64,000 nucleotides of DNA from positions 59,583 through 123,582 of the forward strand of contig DKDI01000034.1 in assembly GCA_002449305.1 (NCBI GenBank). The letters are read 5' to 3'. A program made the position numbers and the translations under genes. This document shows, piece after piece, positions 48,945 through 56,820 of the stretch. Numbering within the stretch: position 1 is the stretch's first letter; every line of letters starts with the position of its first letter. Source of the DNA: Treponema sp. UBA6852 (GTDB lineage Bacteria > Spirochaetota > Spirochaetia > Treponematales > Treponemataceae). The notes beneath the pieces are model-generated. The model had not been told where the DNA came from and did no database searches. It was given only the letters and a program-made list of their open reading frames with translations.

Positions 48945-51893
48945 ATGAAAAAGAAATTCTTAAAAACTTTTTTTAAGCATCCTTGGGCAATAATTGTAGC
49001 CACTCTGTTGCTCACAGGATTCTTCGGATTCTTCTTAAAGAATTTGGCTCTCGAAAATTCACTTCGTTCATTCTTCCCTCAAAAAGACGCATCTTATGAC
49101 TTGCTTACAAAAACTGAAGATGAATTCGGAAGCATGCTTTCTATTGGAATCACATTAGAAACAAAAAGTGGAACAACTATACTCACTCCAGAGTACATTG
49201 ATGTTGTAAGAAAAATCACTGACAGAACTCTTGAACTGCCAGAAGTCGAAGATATAGATTCTGTCACCCACATCGATTATGTCTGCGATGAAAACGGTTC
49301 AATCTCAGCGACACAGCTCATTCCTGACACATACACAGGTTCTGACGAAGATATTTTTCAGCTGAAATCAAGGCTTGCTGAATGGCACGATATGTACAAC
49401 CGCGTAATTGTAAATGACGACAGCACTGGATTTCAAATGCAGATTTCACTTCGTCCAAAAAGCGACGAAACTCTTTCACTTGAAGAAAACCAAGCAAAAC
49501 TTGCAGAACTTATAGAGCAGGCAAAAACTGCGGACGACAAAACAGAAATCAATGCAGAAATTGCCCAGACAAAATCCAACATAAAAGAAATAAAAGCTCA
49601 AGTCAGAAAACTTGGTACTGACATTATGAGACAGCAAAAAGTTCTTGCAAAAGTAAAGAAAATTGTAAATGAAGAAACAGAAGGACATCATCTCGATGTA
49701 AAATTTGTAGGTGAACCTGTTCTTTCTGAAGAATCAAAGCAGTTTATGATTTCAGATCTTTTAGTTTTGATTCCGCTTGTAATTGTTGTTGTTCTTCTTT
49801 CACTTTACATGAGCTTTAAAACTGTAACTGGAATGCTTCTTCCTTTATGCACGGTTTTGCTTTCAACAATAATTTCCGTTGGAATGATGGGATTTTTTGG
49901 AATAACTTTCACTTTGATTTCAAGCGTAATTCCAGTTTCATTAATTGCAGTCGGCTCTGCATACGGAATACATGTTCTTTCGCATTACTACATCGCAATC
50001 AATAGCGTTGAAGGTGAAATGACAAGAGAAAAATATGAAGAATGCGTTTTCTCTGGTTTAAATGAAGTTATTGTCGCAGTTTTGCTTGCAGGTGTTACAA
50101 CAATTGTCGGCTTCATTTCGCTTATAACAAGCCCACTCGGACCTTTGCACAGTTTCGCAGTATTCACAGCGGTTGGAGTTTCACTTTCGCTTCTTCTTTC
50201 TATAACGTTTATTCCTGCAGTCCTTCTTTTAAAGGACTACAGAAAAGCTGTAAAAAAAGAACGCAACATTGACAAGCTCACTGCAAAAGTAAAAGCAAAA
50301 ATGGAAAAAGCAAAACGCCGTTTGGAACTTGCAAAAATTCAGCGCGGCGGAAAAACAGAAGCAGAAGCTAGCGGCGACACGCTTTATTCAATCTACAAAT
50401 TTTTCTGCGGCTCTGTTCCACGGCTTGTGCTTACTTCAATTGCTATAATTGTTCTTTCATTCACTGGACTCAAAGTTCTAAAAATTGATACAGCGTTAAT
50501 CAACTACTTCCCAAAGAACTGCGAGTTCAGAAAAGACGTTGACCATATTGACCAGCAATATGCCGGTTCAAACTGCCTCTTCTTTGTAATTCAAGGACAG
50601 GAAAAAGGAGACATTTCAAATCCGGAACTCTTGAAAGCAGTTGACAACATGGAGCATTATCTTGCTGCAAACCATGAGAACATCGGAAAAATCGTTTCCT
50701 TTACAACATTTATAAAACGCATAAACCAAGTTTGGCACGTTCCTGGAACACAGCCAGTTTCTTCTAGTGAATCATCAGATTCTTCTTCAAGCGGATTTTC
50801 TGACGGATGGGATGACTGGGGCTCTGATTTCGGAACTGACGACTCATCTTCAGCCTCTGATGATTGGTCAAATTGGGTTACAGATGATTCAGAAACACAA
50901 GCTTCTCCTGCACAGGATTTTGTAGATCCAAATATCGCTTACAGCGAGCAGCTTGAAACTTCAATGACAACAAAGCAAGTTCTTGAGCTTTTGTACAATG
51001 CTTATGTTGAAGCAGGAGGTCAGTATGCTTCCGTAGAAGATATCGTTAACCAGCTTATGAAACAGGTTAACTACAACGGAACTGCATATTATGAAATTCC
51101 TTACGACACTTCAAAGTATCCTGTTGCAACTCGTGAAGAACTGAAAAATGTTGTTGAAAATTATCTCACACTTTTAAGCGGCTCTCTTGACAGATTTATT
51201 GATGACGACATGAATCCAAAGGAAATGCGCATAACTTGCCAGCTTAGAAGCCATTCATCAGAAGAAAGTGGAATAATAATTGCAGATGCCAAAAATTATG
51301 CTGCAGAACATTTCCCTGAAGGCTACACTCTCGAAGCAACCGGTTCAGCGCAGATGGAACACAGAATGACAAGCATGATTGTTTCAAGCCAGATAACAAG
51401 TCTTGCTCTTTCTTTGTTCTCTGTATTCCTGATTATTGCGATTTCATTCAGATCTTGCTGGGCAGGACTTTTAGGAGCAATTCCGCTTGCATTCAGTATT
51501 CTTCTTAACTACATGACAATGGGATTCTGTGAAATCAATCTTGACTTCATTACAAGCATTATCGCTTCGGTTGCAGTCGGCGTCGGTATTGACTACACAA
51601 TTCACTTTATGACAACCTATAAAGAAGAAAGAGCGAAAACAGAAAACGTTGTTGAAGTTCTAAAGGAAACTTTCAGAAAGAGCGGACGCGGAATTCTTAC
51701 AAATGCACTTGCAGTAGGTCTTGGATTCCTTGTTCTTACACTTTCAAAGTTTATAGTTTTGCGCTACATTGGAATTCTTGTTGCAATCGTAATGTTTACA
51801 TCAAGCTTCCTTGCAATGACAATTATTCCAGGAATTTTGAATCTAACAGATCCAAAATTTATGCGGCCAAAAGAAAAAACAGAAAATAAATAA
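48945..51893 (+). CDS. RND-superfamily (MMPL-type) transporter
   Basis: A 982-residue inner-membrane transporter with the duplicated RND layout. TM1 is near residue 15-33 and is followed by a large periplasmic loop (about 35-260) containing a coiled coil near 175-245. TM2-6 lie at about 265-425, then a cytoplasmic Lys-rich helix (about 430-480), and a second half with TM7 near 497 and TM8-12 at about 815-965 (GVGIDYTIHFMTTY is the conserved TM segment). The second periplasmic loop holds a low-complexity Ser/Asp/Trp insert (about 606-656, including DDWGS at 623-627). RND proteins of this class move lipids or hydrophobic compounds. AGGAAAGG precedes the ATG. A LolA-like and a barrel gene follow. 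Confidence 0.93.
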   Translation: MKKKFLKTFFKHPWAIIVATLLLTGFFGFFLKNLALENSLRSFFPQKDASYDLLTKTEDEFGSMLSIGITLETKSGTTILTPEYIDVVRKITDRTLELPEVEDIDSVTHIDYVCDENGSISATQLIPDTYTGSDEDIFQLKSRLAEWHDMYNRVIVNDDSTGFQMQISLRPKSDETLSLEENQAKLAELIEQAKTADDKTEINAEIAQTKSNIKEIKAQVRKLGTDIMRQQKVLAKVKKIVNEETEGHHLDVKFVGEPVLSEESKQFMISDLLVLIPLVIVVVLLSLYMSFKTVTGMLLPLCTVLLSTIISVGMMGFFGITFTLISSVIPVSLIAVGSAYGIHVLSHYYIAINSVEGEMTREKYEECVFSGLNEVIVAVLLAGVTTIVGFISLITSPLGPLHSFAVFTAVGVSLSLLLSITFIPAVLLLKDYRKAVKKERNIDKLTAKVKAKMEKAKRRLELAKIQRGGKTEAEASGDTLYSIYKFFCGSVPRLVLTSIAIIVLSFTGLKVLKIDTALINYFPKNCEFRKDVDHIDQQYAGSNCLFFVIQGQEKGDISNPELLKAVDNMEHYLAANHENIGKIVSFTTFIKRINQVWHVPGTQPVSSSESSDSSSSGFSDGWDDWGSDFGTDDSSSASDDWSNWVTDDSETQASPAQDFVDPNIAYSEQLETSMTTKQVLELLYNAYVEAGGQYASVEDIVNQLMKQVNYNGTAYYEIPYDTSKYPVATREELKNVVENYLTLLSGSLDRFIDDDMNPKEMRITCQLRSHSSEESGIIIADAKNYAAEHFPEGYTLEATGSAQMEHRMTSMIVSSQITSLALSLFSVFLIIAISFRSCWAGLLGAIPLAFSILLNYMTMGFCEINLDFITSIIASVAVGVGIDYTIHFMTTYKEERAKTENVVEVLKETFRKSGRGILTNALAVGLGFLVLTLSKFIVLRYIGILVAIVMFTSSFLAMTIIPGILNLTDPKFMRPKEKTENK

Positions 51894-51899
51894 AAAAAA

Positions 51900-51917
51900 T
51901 CCCGGATTTTTCCGGGA
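51900..51917 (+). other. Stem-loop between the RND and LolA-like genes
   Basis: TCCCGGA-TTTT-TCCGGGA, perfect 7-bp arms with a 4-nt loop, just after the RND stop codon. It is preceded and followed by A residues on the coding strand, so there is no U-tract for termination in the operon direction. It may be an mRNA stabiliser or processing site. Confidence 0.6.
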
Positions 51918-51935
51918 AAAACATGGAGGATAAAA

Positions 51936-52715
51936 ATGAAACTTACATTTAAAACACTTACATTGGCAGCTGCACTCGCAGCAGGAACTTTCGCAGCATT
52001 CGCAGATGCGCGCGGAGATGAAATCATGCAGAGAACACATGATGTCGCAAAGCCTGACTACAGCCGCTCTAAAGTTGTAATGCTTTTAACAGACAAAAAC
52101 GGAAGCACAGAGCAGCGCAATGTTCTTCAGTACGGACGCAACAAAAATGACATAACAAGCGCAGTCATGGATTTCCGTTCACCGGCAAACATAAAGGACA
52201 CAAGATTTCTTCAGATTGAAAACAAAGGCGCGCCAGATGACAAATGGATTTATCTTCCGGCACTGAAAAACACAAGACGTGTAAATTCAAGCGAAGGATC
52301 AAAATCCTTCATGGGAACTGATGCAACTTATGATGACCTTTCTACACGCGAAATGGAAGAAGACACTCACGAATTCGTAAAGGAAGAAACCAAGAACGGT
52401 TTCAATTGCGAAGTTGTAAAAAACACACCGATTGATCCAAAGTCAAGCCAGTACAGCTATAGAATGGTTTGGGTAGACAAAGCTACAGATTATCCTGTTT
52501 ACACGGAGCTTTTTGACAAAAACGGAAAACTTATAAAAACTCTTACAGTTTTCAAAATTGAAAATGTTGACGGCTTCAATATTCCAATGGAAAACAAAAT
52601 GGAAAATGTTCAGACAAAACATTCAACTTCCATAAAAATTCTTAACGTTGATGTAAAGACTGTTCTTCCAGACAGAATCTTTACACAGGACTTCTTGAAC
52701 ACAGGAAGATTCTAA
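51936..52715 (+). CDS. Periplasmic LolA-like (outer-membrane lipoprotein-sorting family) protein
   Basis: The 259-residue exported protein has a signal peptide (TLTLAAALAAGTFAAFA). It then matches the outer-membrane lipoprotein-sorting / LolA-fold family: ADARGDEIMQRTHDVAKPDY, FRSPANIKDTRFLQIENKG, KWIYLPALKNTRRVNSSEGS, FMGTDATYDDLSTREMEEDT, and FDKNGKLIKTLTVFKIENVD. The fold has a hydrophobic cavity for lipids or lipoproteins. In several bacteria such proteins sit beside RND transporters and DUF1302-type barrels as periplasmic carriers. TGGAGG lies upstream of the ATG; the RND gene ends 42 bp earlier and the barrel gene follows 25 bp later. Confidence 0.9.
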   Translation: MKLTFKTLTLAAALAAGTFAAFADARGDEIMQRTHDVAKPDYSRSKVVMLLTDKNGSTEQRNVLQYGRNKNDITSAVMDFRSPANIKDTRFLQIENKGAPDDKWIYLPALKNTRRVNSSEGSKSFMGTDATYDDLSTREMEEDTHEFVKEETKNGFNCEVVKNTPIDPKSSQYSYRMVWVDKATDYPVYTELFDKNGKLIKTLTVFKIENVDGFNIPMENKMENVQTKHSTSIKILNVDVKTVLPDRIFTQDFLNTGRF

Positions 52716-52740
52716 AAACAAAAACAAGGAGTTTCATTAT

Positions 52741-54198
52741 ATGAAAAACAAAATTTTTGCGCTTGCAATGATTTTTTGCTCATTTGCATTTGCACAGGAT
52801 TTTGATGACTGGGGAAGTTTCTCTGACGACACTGACGGTTTTGGCGGAAGCTCAAGTCCTTCAATTACATTCAGCGGCGAAGGAGAACTTCAGGGCAGAA
52901 TGTATCTTGACAAGCCAGAATACGAAGGACAGAAAGATTCAGACTACGACTCGGTTTCAGACTTTCCTGTTACCGCAACTCCATCTGCAAAGCTCGGAAT
53001 CAATTTTTCAGGCTCAAATGTTGATGCAGACATTCAGCTGAAATTTGACGAAAGCGCAATTAAAGATTATCCACAGGACGTAATAGATGAGCTTACAATC
53101 CGCGGTTACTTTGGAAAACTAAAACTTGAAGCAGGAAAAATGAAAGTTATCTGGGGAAAAGGAGACAAGCTTCATGTTCTGGATAATTTTAATGCAGACG
53201 ATTACACTGATTTCATTGTTCCAGAATACATTGACCGCAGGCTCAGCACGCCTATGTTCCGCGCAATATATTCCTTTGAAAAAAACGATTTACGCTTGGA
53301 AGGAATCTGGACTCCGTACATGGAAAAAGACAGATTCGCAACAGACGGAATTTGGACGCCAGATGCATACACAGAATTGAAAAATTCAGTAACAGAAATA
53401 GCTTCAAAGTGGGCAGAAAGCGGAACAGTAGGTCTTATGAAAGCTGCGCAATTCAATCAAGACGACTTGTACCAGGATACGCAAAAATTAAAATACACAC
53501 AAGCTGGACTTAGAATTACAGGCACATTCGGCTCGTTTGACTGGGGCGCAAGTTACTATTACGGGCATTACAAGCAGCCTTCAGCAGATTTAAGCGCGAC
53601 AATTCTAAGCGGAAAAACAGAAATGCCTTCACTTGAATATGACTGGAAGCAGACATTCGGACTTGAAGCGGCGACTGTGCTTGGAAGATTCAACTTGCGC
53701 GGCGAACTTGCATACAATTTGACTGACGATGTTGCAGGCGATAATCCTTGGGTTCATAACAACAGCATTGCATGGCTTGCAGGCTTTGATGTGGACATTC
53801 CGGTTAACAACATTAACATCAACATTCAAGAAACTGGAACTTACATTTTCAAAGGCGACAAAATTGATGATGCGGAAGGATTTTCTAGCTACGGCGTAAT
53901 GAAATCACTATTAAAGTCATATGATGTTGACTACGACAAAACTGGATACACAAACAACAAGCTTGTCGTAAACATTACAGATTCTTGGATGAATGATAAA
54001 ATTGCGCCGGAAGTTACTGCGCTTTGGGGAATTGAACGCGGCGACTTTGTTGTTCAGCCTAAAATCGCATATAAGCCGAACGGAAATTTAACACTGACTT
54101 TAAGCGGAATGTATATTCATTGCAAAGATGAAGACAGCGAATTCTATGAATGGAAAGACAACAGCTTTATAAATGTTGGTGTCAACTGTAAATTCTAA
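52741..54198 (+). CDS. Outer-membrane beta-barrel (DUF1302-like) of the RND cassette
   Basis: The 485-residue protein has a signal peptide ending near FAFAQ, then an acidic Trp-containing N-terminus (DFDDWGSFSDDTDGFGGSSS). A long series of amphipathic strands follows and ends in the barrel-like VGVNCKF, with a terminal Phe. The segment AGKMKVIWGKGDKLHVLDNF and the EYIDRRLSTPMFRAIYSF stretch resemble DUF1302 proteins, which partner RND and DUF1329/LolA-like proteins elsewhere. It is probably the outer-membrane outlet of the cassette. Its DDWGS (22-26) repeats the DDWGS motif of the RND insert. AGGAG precedes the ATG, and a hairpin terminator follows. Confidence 0.75.
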   Translation: MKNKIFALAMIFCSFAFAQDFDDWGSFSDDTDGFGGSSSPSITFSGEGELQGRMYLDKPEYEGQKDSDYDSVSDFPVTATPSAKLGINFSGSNVDADIQLKFDESAIKDYPQDVIDELTIRGYFGKLKLEAGKMKVIWGKGDKLHVLDNFNADDYTDFIVPEYIDRRLSTPMFRAIYSFEKNDLRLEGIWTPYMEKDRFATDGIWTPDAYTELKNSVTEIASKWAESGTVGLMKAAQFNQDDLYQDTQKLKYTQAGLRITGTFGSFDWGASYYYGHYKQPSADLSATILSGKTEMPSLEYDWKQTFGLEAATVLGRFNLRGELAYNLTDDVAGDNPWVHNNSIAWLAGFDVDIPVNNININIQETGTYIFKGDKIDDAEGFSSYGVMKSLLKSYDVDYDKTGYTNNKLVVNITDSWMNDKIAPEVTALWGIERGDFVVQPKIAYKPNGNLTLTLSGMYIHCKDEDSEFYEWKDNSFINVGVNCKF

Positions 54199-54212
54199 AG
54201 GTTAAAAACAAC

Positions 54213-54246
54213 GGACGCTTTGGTAAAATCCATTGCGTCCATTTTT
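54213..54246 (+). terminator. Terminator of the RND-LolA-barrel operon
   Basis: Arms GGACGC (54213-54218) and GCGTCC (54235-54240), with an inner TGG/CCA, followed by A then TTTTT. It lies 15 bp after the barrel stop codon, in the gap with the convergent methylthiotransferase gene. Confidence 0.75.
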
Positions 54247-55693
54247 ATTTTAAAAGTTCTGCCAAGCACTCTTCTTCTCTTCCGCATTTTATGCTGTCTT
54301 CAAGCGCGGAAATTATTTTCAGCATGACAATGCTTCCGGCTTCCAGTTTTTTTTCAGATTCAAATTCAGCATGAAGAAAATTTTCTGTAACAGCATGAAA
54401 AATATTTTTTACATCTGATTTCTGCAAAACTTTTTTTTCAACAGTCGCTTCAACAGTTTTTTCTTTAAAAGAATTTATATAAGAAATTTTTCCAGAAACA
54501 GCAATTTCTGTAAGCCACTTTACGCGCTCATTTTTTATTCGCTCAGGAATTTTTGGAGTCATAGAAAATGCCAGTGTTCCAGGTCTTGCTGAAAAAGGAA
54601 AAGCGTGAATCCAAGCAAAATTCATTTTTTTGCACAATGACTTAGTCTGCTCAAAATCATCTTCCGTTTCTCCGGGAAATCCTGCGATTATATCACAAGA
54701 AATAAACGGATTTATTTTGCATTCTCTAAGAAGCTGAACCGCATTTTCAACTTGTTCTCGCTTATAAGGTCGACGCATAGAATTCAAAATCGAATCACTT
54801 CCAGACTGAATGCTCAAATGAAAAAACGGCTGAACCCTTTTGTCAGACAAAACTGAACAAAGTTCTTTTGTTATATGCTGCGGATAAAAAGAAGAAATTC
54901 TAAATTTAACTTTTTTTGTATTAGAAAGCAAAAATGAAAGCAGCTCTTTAAAATCAAAAACCGCACCGTCTTTTGCCATTCCTGCATACTGGCTCAAGTT
55001 AACGCCTGTAAGCACTATTTCCGAAGAACCTAAATTTTCAATTTCCTTTGCACGCTCAAGAATTTTTTCAGGCTCAAGAGAAACAGAAGTTCCACGGGCA
55101 AAATGAATTCTGCAGAATGAACACGAGTTGTTACAGCCATCCTGAATTTTCAAAGTCGCCCGGCTATGCTTTTCAAAAACAGGCGTATACAAAGCAAACG
55201 GATTCACCGCCGTTGGAATTTTTTTTGAAGAGTCAATTTTTTCAAATGAAAAAGTTTTTTTGTTAACAAAGGATTTTAGATTCTCAAAATTGAATTTTCC
55301 GCTTTTAAAATCAAGCGTGCCGCCATTCATCGCAACGGAAATTTCCTTTAAAATAAATTTCTTTGTGCCGGGAACAATTATAATTCTATTTTCTGAAATC
55401 GAAGTTATTTCACAATCAGCAAGTTCAGCATAACAGCCGGTAACAATTAATGGCGCATCAAAAAATTTTTCAAGAAGCAACCTGATTATTCGCCGGGCTT
55501 TCTGCTCAGCTTTGCCCGTAACCGTGCAGGTATTTATCACGCTTAAAATTACATCTTGAGAAGGATTTGTTCCAGATGAAACAGAATTGAACTCACAAGC
55601 AAAACCAGCATCAGAAAAAGAACGCGCGGCTCCTTCCGTTTCATCCTGATTAAGCCTGCAGCCTAGAGTTTCAAAATGAATAATATTTTTCAT
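54245..55693 (-). CDS. mtaB: tRNA threonylcarbamoyladenosine methylthiotransferase, MtaB type
   Basis: A radical-SAM enzyme that adds a methylthio group to t6A37 of tRNAs. The 482-residue product begins with the UPF0004 domain (HFETLGCRLNQDETEG, in which Cys and NQDE are typical of MtaB rather than MiaB). It continues to the radical-SAM cluster DGCNNSCSFCRIHFARG (Cys187, Cys191, Cys194), GSSEIVLTGVNLSQYAG, HLSIQSGSDSIL and GFPGETEDDFE. A TRAM-like C-terminal region follows. MiaB would show a different N-terminus, so MtaB is favoured. It is 10 bp downstream of the TPR gene on the same strand. Confidence 0.9.
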   Translation of the reverse strand: MKNIIHFETLGCRLNQDETEGAARSFSDAGFACEFNSVSSGTNPSQDVILSVINTCTVTGKAEQKARRIIRLLLEKFFDAPLIVTGCYAELADCEITSISENRIIIVPGTKKFILKEISVAMNGGTLDFKSGKFNFENLKSFVNKKTFSFEKIDSSKKIPTAVNPFALYTPVFEKHSRATLKIQDGCNNSCSFCRIHFARGTSVSLEPEKILERAKEIENLGSSEIVLTGVNLSQYAGMAKDGAVFDFKELLSFLLSNTKKVKFRISSFYPQHITKELCSVLSDKRVQPFFHLSIQSGSDSILNSMRRPYKREQVENAVQLLRECKINPFISCDIIAGFPGETEDDFEQTKSLCKKMNFAWIHAFPFSARPGTLAFSMTPKIPERIKNERVKWLTEIAVSGKISYINSFKEKTVEATVEKKVLQKSDVKNIFHAVTENFLHAEFESEKKLEAGSIVMLKIISALEDSIKCGREEECLAELLK

Positions 55694-55703
55694 CAGCTAA
55701 AAA

Positions 55704-56333
55704 CTAAAGACGATCCTGACATCTTTTTTTTCCGCGGACAGCATCGTAATTTTGAGAATTTAAGCCAAGTGCCCTGTCATAAGCTGTAATAGCGTTTTTA
55801 AAGTCGCCGCACATTTCCCGTGCGTAACCAAGTCTTGTCCACCAATGCGCGCTATAAGTCGGCTCATATTTTACAGCCGCGCTAAAAGAAATATCCGCAT
55901 GCTCATATTTTGTCTGGCGGACATAAATTTCACCCATATAATAATATGCAGTTCCAAGCCGCGCCGCAGTTTCCGAAGAATTTGCGACATAACGCTGAAA
56001 CATACCAAGCGCTTCATTGTTTTTTCCAAGATAAAATTTAGCCTCGCCAAGAACTTCCATCAAGCGAATATCATAGGAATTTATTTTGCGCGCTTCTGTA
56101 GCTCTAAGCTCTGCTTCCTTGTACTGCTTGTTTCCAACCAAAGACCAGCACAAAACAGCGTAAGAGTCCATATTGTTCGGATTGTTGGAAATTTCAACTT
56201 CACAAACAGCCACAGCATCTTTGTACTTTCCTTCACGGTAAAGTTTAAGTGCATCTGGACGAGAGGCTTGCGAAAAAACTGCGGAAACAAAAACAAAAAA
56301 TATAACAAATGAAAAACAATTTTTCTTATTCAT
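55704..56333 (-). CDS. Exported TPR protein
   Basis: The 209-residue product has a signal peptide (FSFVIFFVFVSAVFSQ) and about four TPRs: ALKLYREGKYKDAVAVCEVE, CWSLVGNKQYKEAELRATEA, AKFYLGKNNEALGMFQRYVA, and YAREMCGDFKNAITAYDRAL. No catalytic region is present. It lies between the bactofilin and the MtaB gene on the minus strand and is probably periplasmic. AAGGTG lies upstream of the ATG. Its proximity to the bactofilin hints at a cell-envelope or morphology role, but that is inferred. Confidence 0.78.
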   Translation of the reverse strand: MNKKNCFSFVIFFVFVSAVFSQASRPDALKLYREGKYKDAVAVCEVEISNNPNNMDSYAVLCWSLVGNKQYKEAELRATEARKINSYDIRLMEVLGEAKFYLGKNNEALGMFQRYVANSSETAARLGTAYYYMGEIYVRQTKYEHADISFSAAVKYEPTYSAHWWTRLGYAREMCGDFKNAITAYDRALGLNSQNYDAVRGKKRCQDRL

Positions 56334-56363
56334 ATAAGCACCTTGAAAATCCAGCTTGAAAAA

Positions 56364-56726
56364 TCACATTCCAGACATTGAGCATTTTCCGGAAAAAACA
56401 GAACCAGGCTCAAGCACAACCTGCGCAGAAGAAATATCGCCAATTACAGAACCTGTTGAAGCGACATAAACAAGTTTTTTTCCATTTATATTTCCAACAA
56501 CTTTTCCGCGGACAAGCACACGTTCTGTTGAAATGTCGGCATTGACTTCCGCATTTGTATCAATAAGCAAATCACTTGAAGCTTCGATTGTTCCGTTCAT
56601 TTTTCCTTTTATCATAAACGGCTTTGAAAAACGTATATTTCCTGTAAATGAAATGTCACTAGCCATTACAGTGTCAAAATCTTCTTCGTCAGTATCAAAC
56701 GGCTTTGAATCTTTTATTTCGTACAT
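56364..56726 (-). CDS. Bactofilin (polymer-forming cytoskeletal protein)
   Basis: Bactofilins self-assemble into nucleotide-independent filaments that shape cells and localise envelope enzymes. This 120-residue protein has the bactofilin core (about 20-115) built of short repeating strands: SDISFTGNIRFSKPFMIKGK, MNGTIEASSDLLIDTNAEVN, ADISTERVLVRGKVVGNING, GSVIGDISSAQVVLEPGSVF. The N-terminal 20 residues are acidic and probably flexible. The promoter gives a leaderless start, and an inverted repeat overlaps its -35 box. A TPR gene follows directly. Confidence 0.9.
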   Translation of the reverse strand: MYEIKDSKPFDTDEEDFDTVMASDISFTGNIRFSKPFMIKGKMNGTIEASSDLLIDTNAEVNADISTERVLVRGKVVGNINGKKLVYVASTGSVIGDISSAQVVLEPGSVFSGKCSMSGM

Positions 56727-56732
56727 TTCTTT

Positions 56733-56761
56733 ATTTTATTGATGAACAGCATTGAAGTCAA
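56733..56761 (-). promoter_or_regulatory. Promoter of the bactofilin gene, apparently leaderless
   Basis: TTGACT (56756-56761), 17 bp, TAAAAT (56733-56738) on the minus strand; the -10 ends 6 nt before the ATG (56726). The inverted repeat GCATTGA-AG-TCAATGC (56749-56764) covers the -35 box and may be an operator. Confidence 0.6.
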
Positions 56762-56773
56762 TGCGACTAGAAT

Positions 56774-56802
56774 AAAAAAACGCCGCCATTTCTAGCAGCG
56801 TT
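56774..56802 (-). terminator. Terminator of the DEAD-box helicase gene
   Basis: Arms AACGCTGC and GCGGCGTT (one mismatch, T opposite G) around an 8-nt loop, followed on the minus strand by seven T residues. It lies about 20 bp after the helicase stop codon and just upstream of the bactofilin promoter. Confidence 0.75.
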
Positions 56803-56820
56803 TTTATCTAAACTTAAAAA

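Noticed and set aside
51900..51917. The GC-rich hairpin as a terminator after the RND gene.
   Set aside because: On the coding strand it is followed by A residues, not T, so it lacks the U-tract of an intrinsic terminator.
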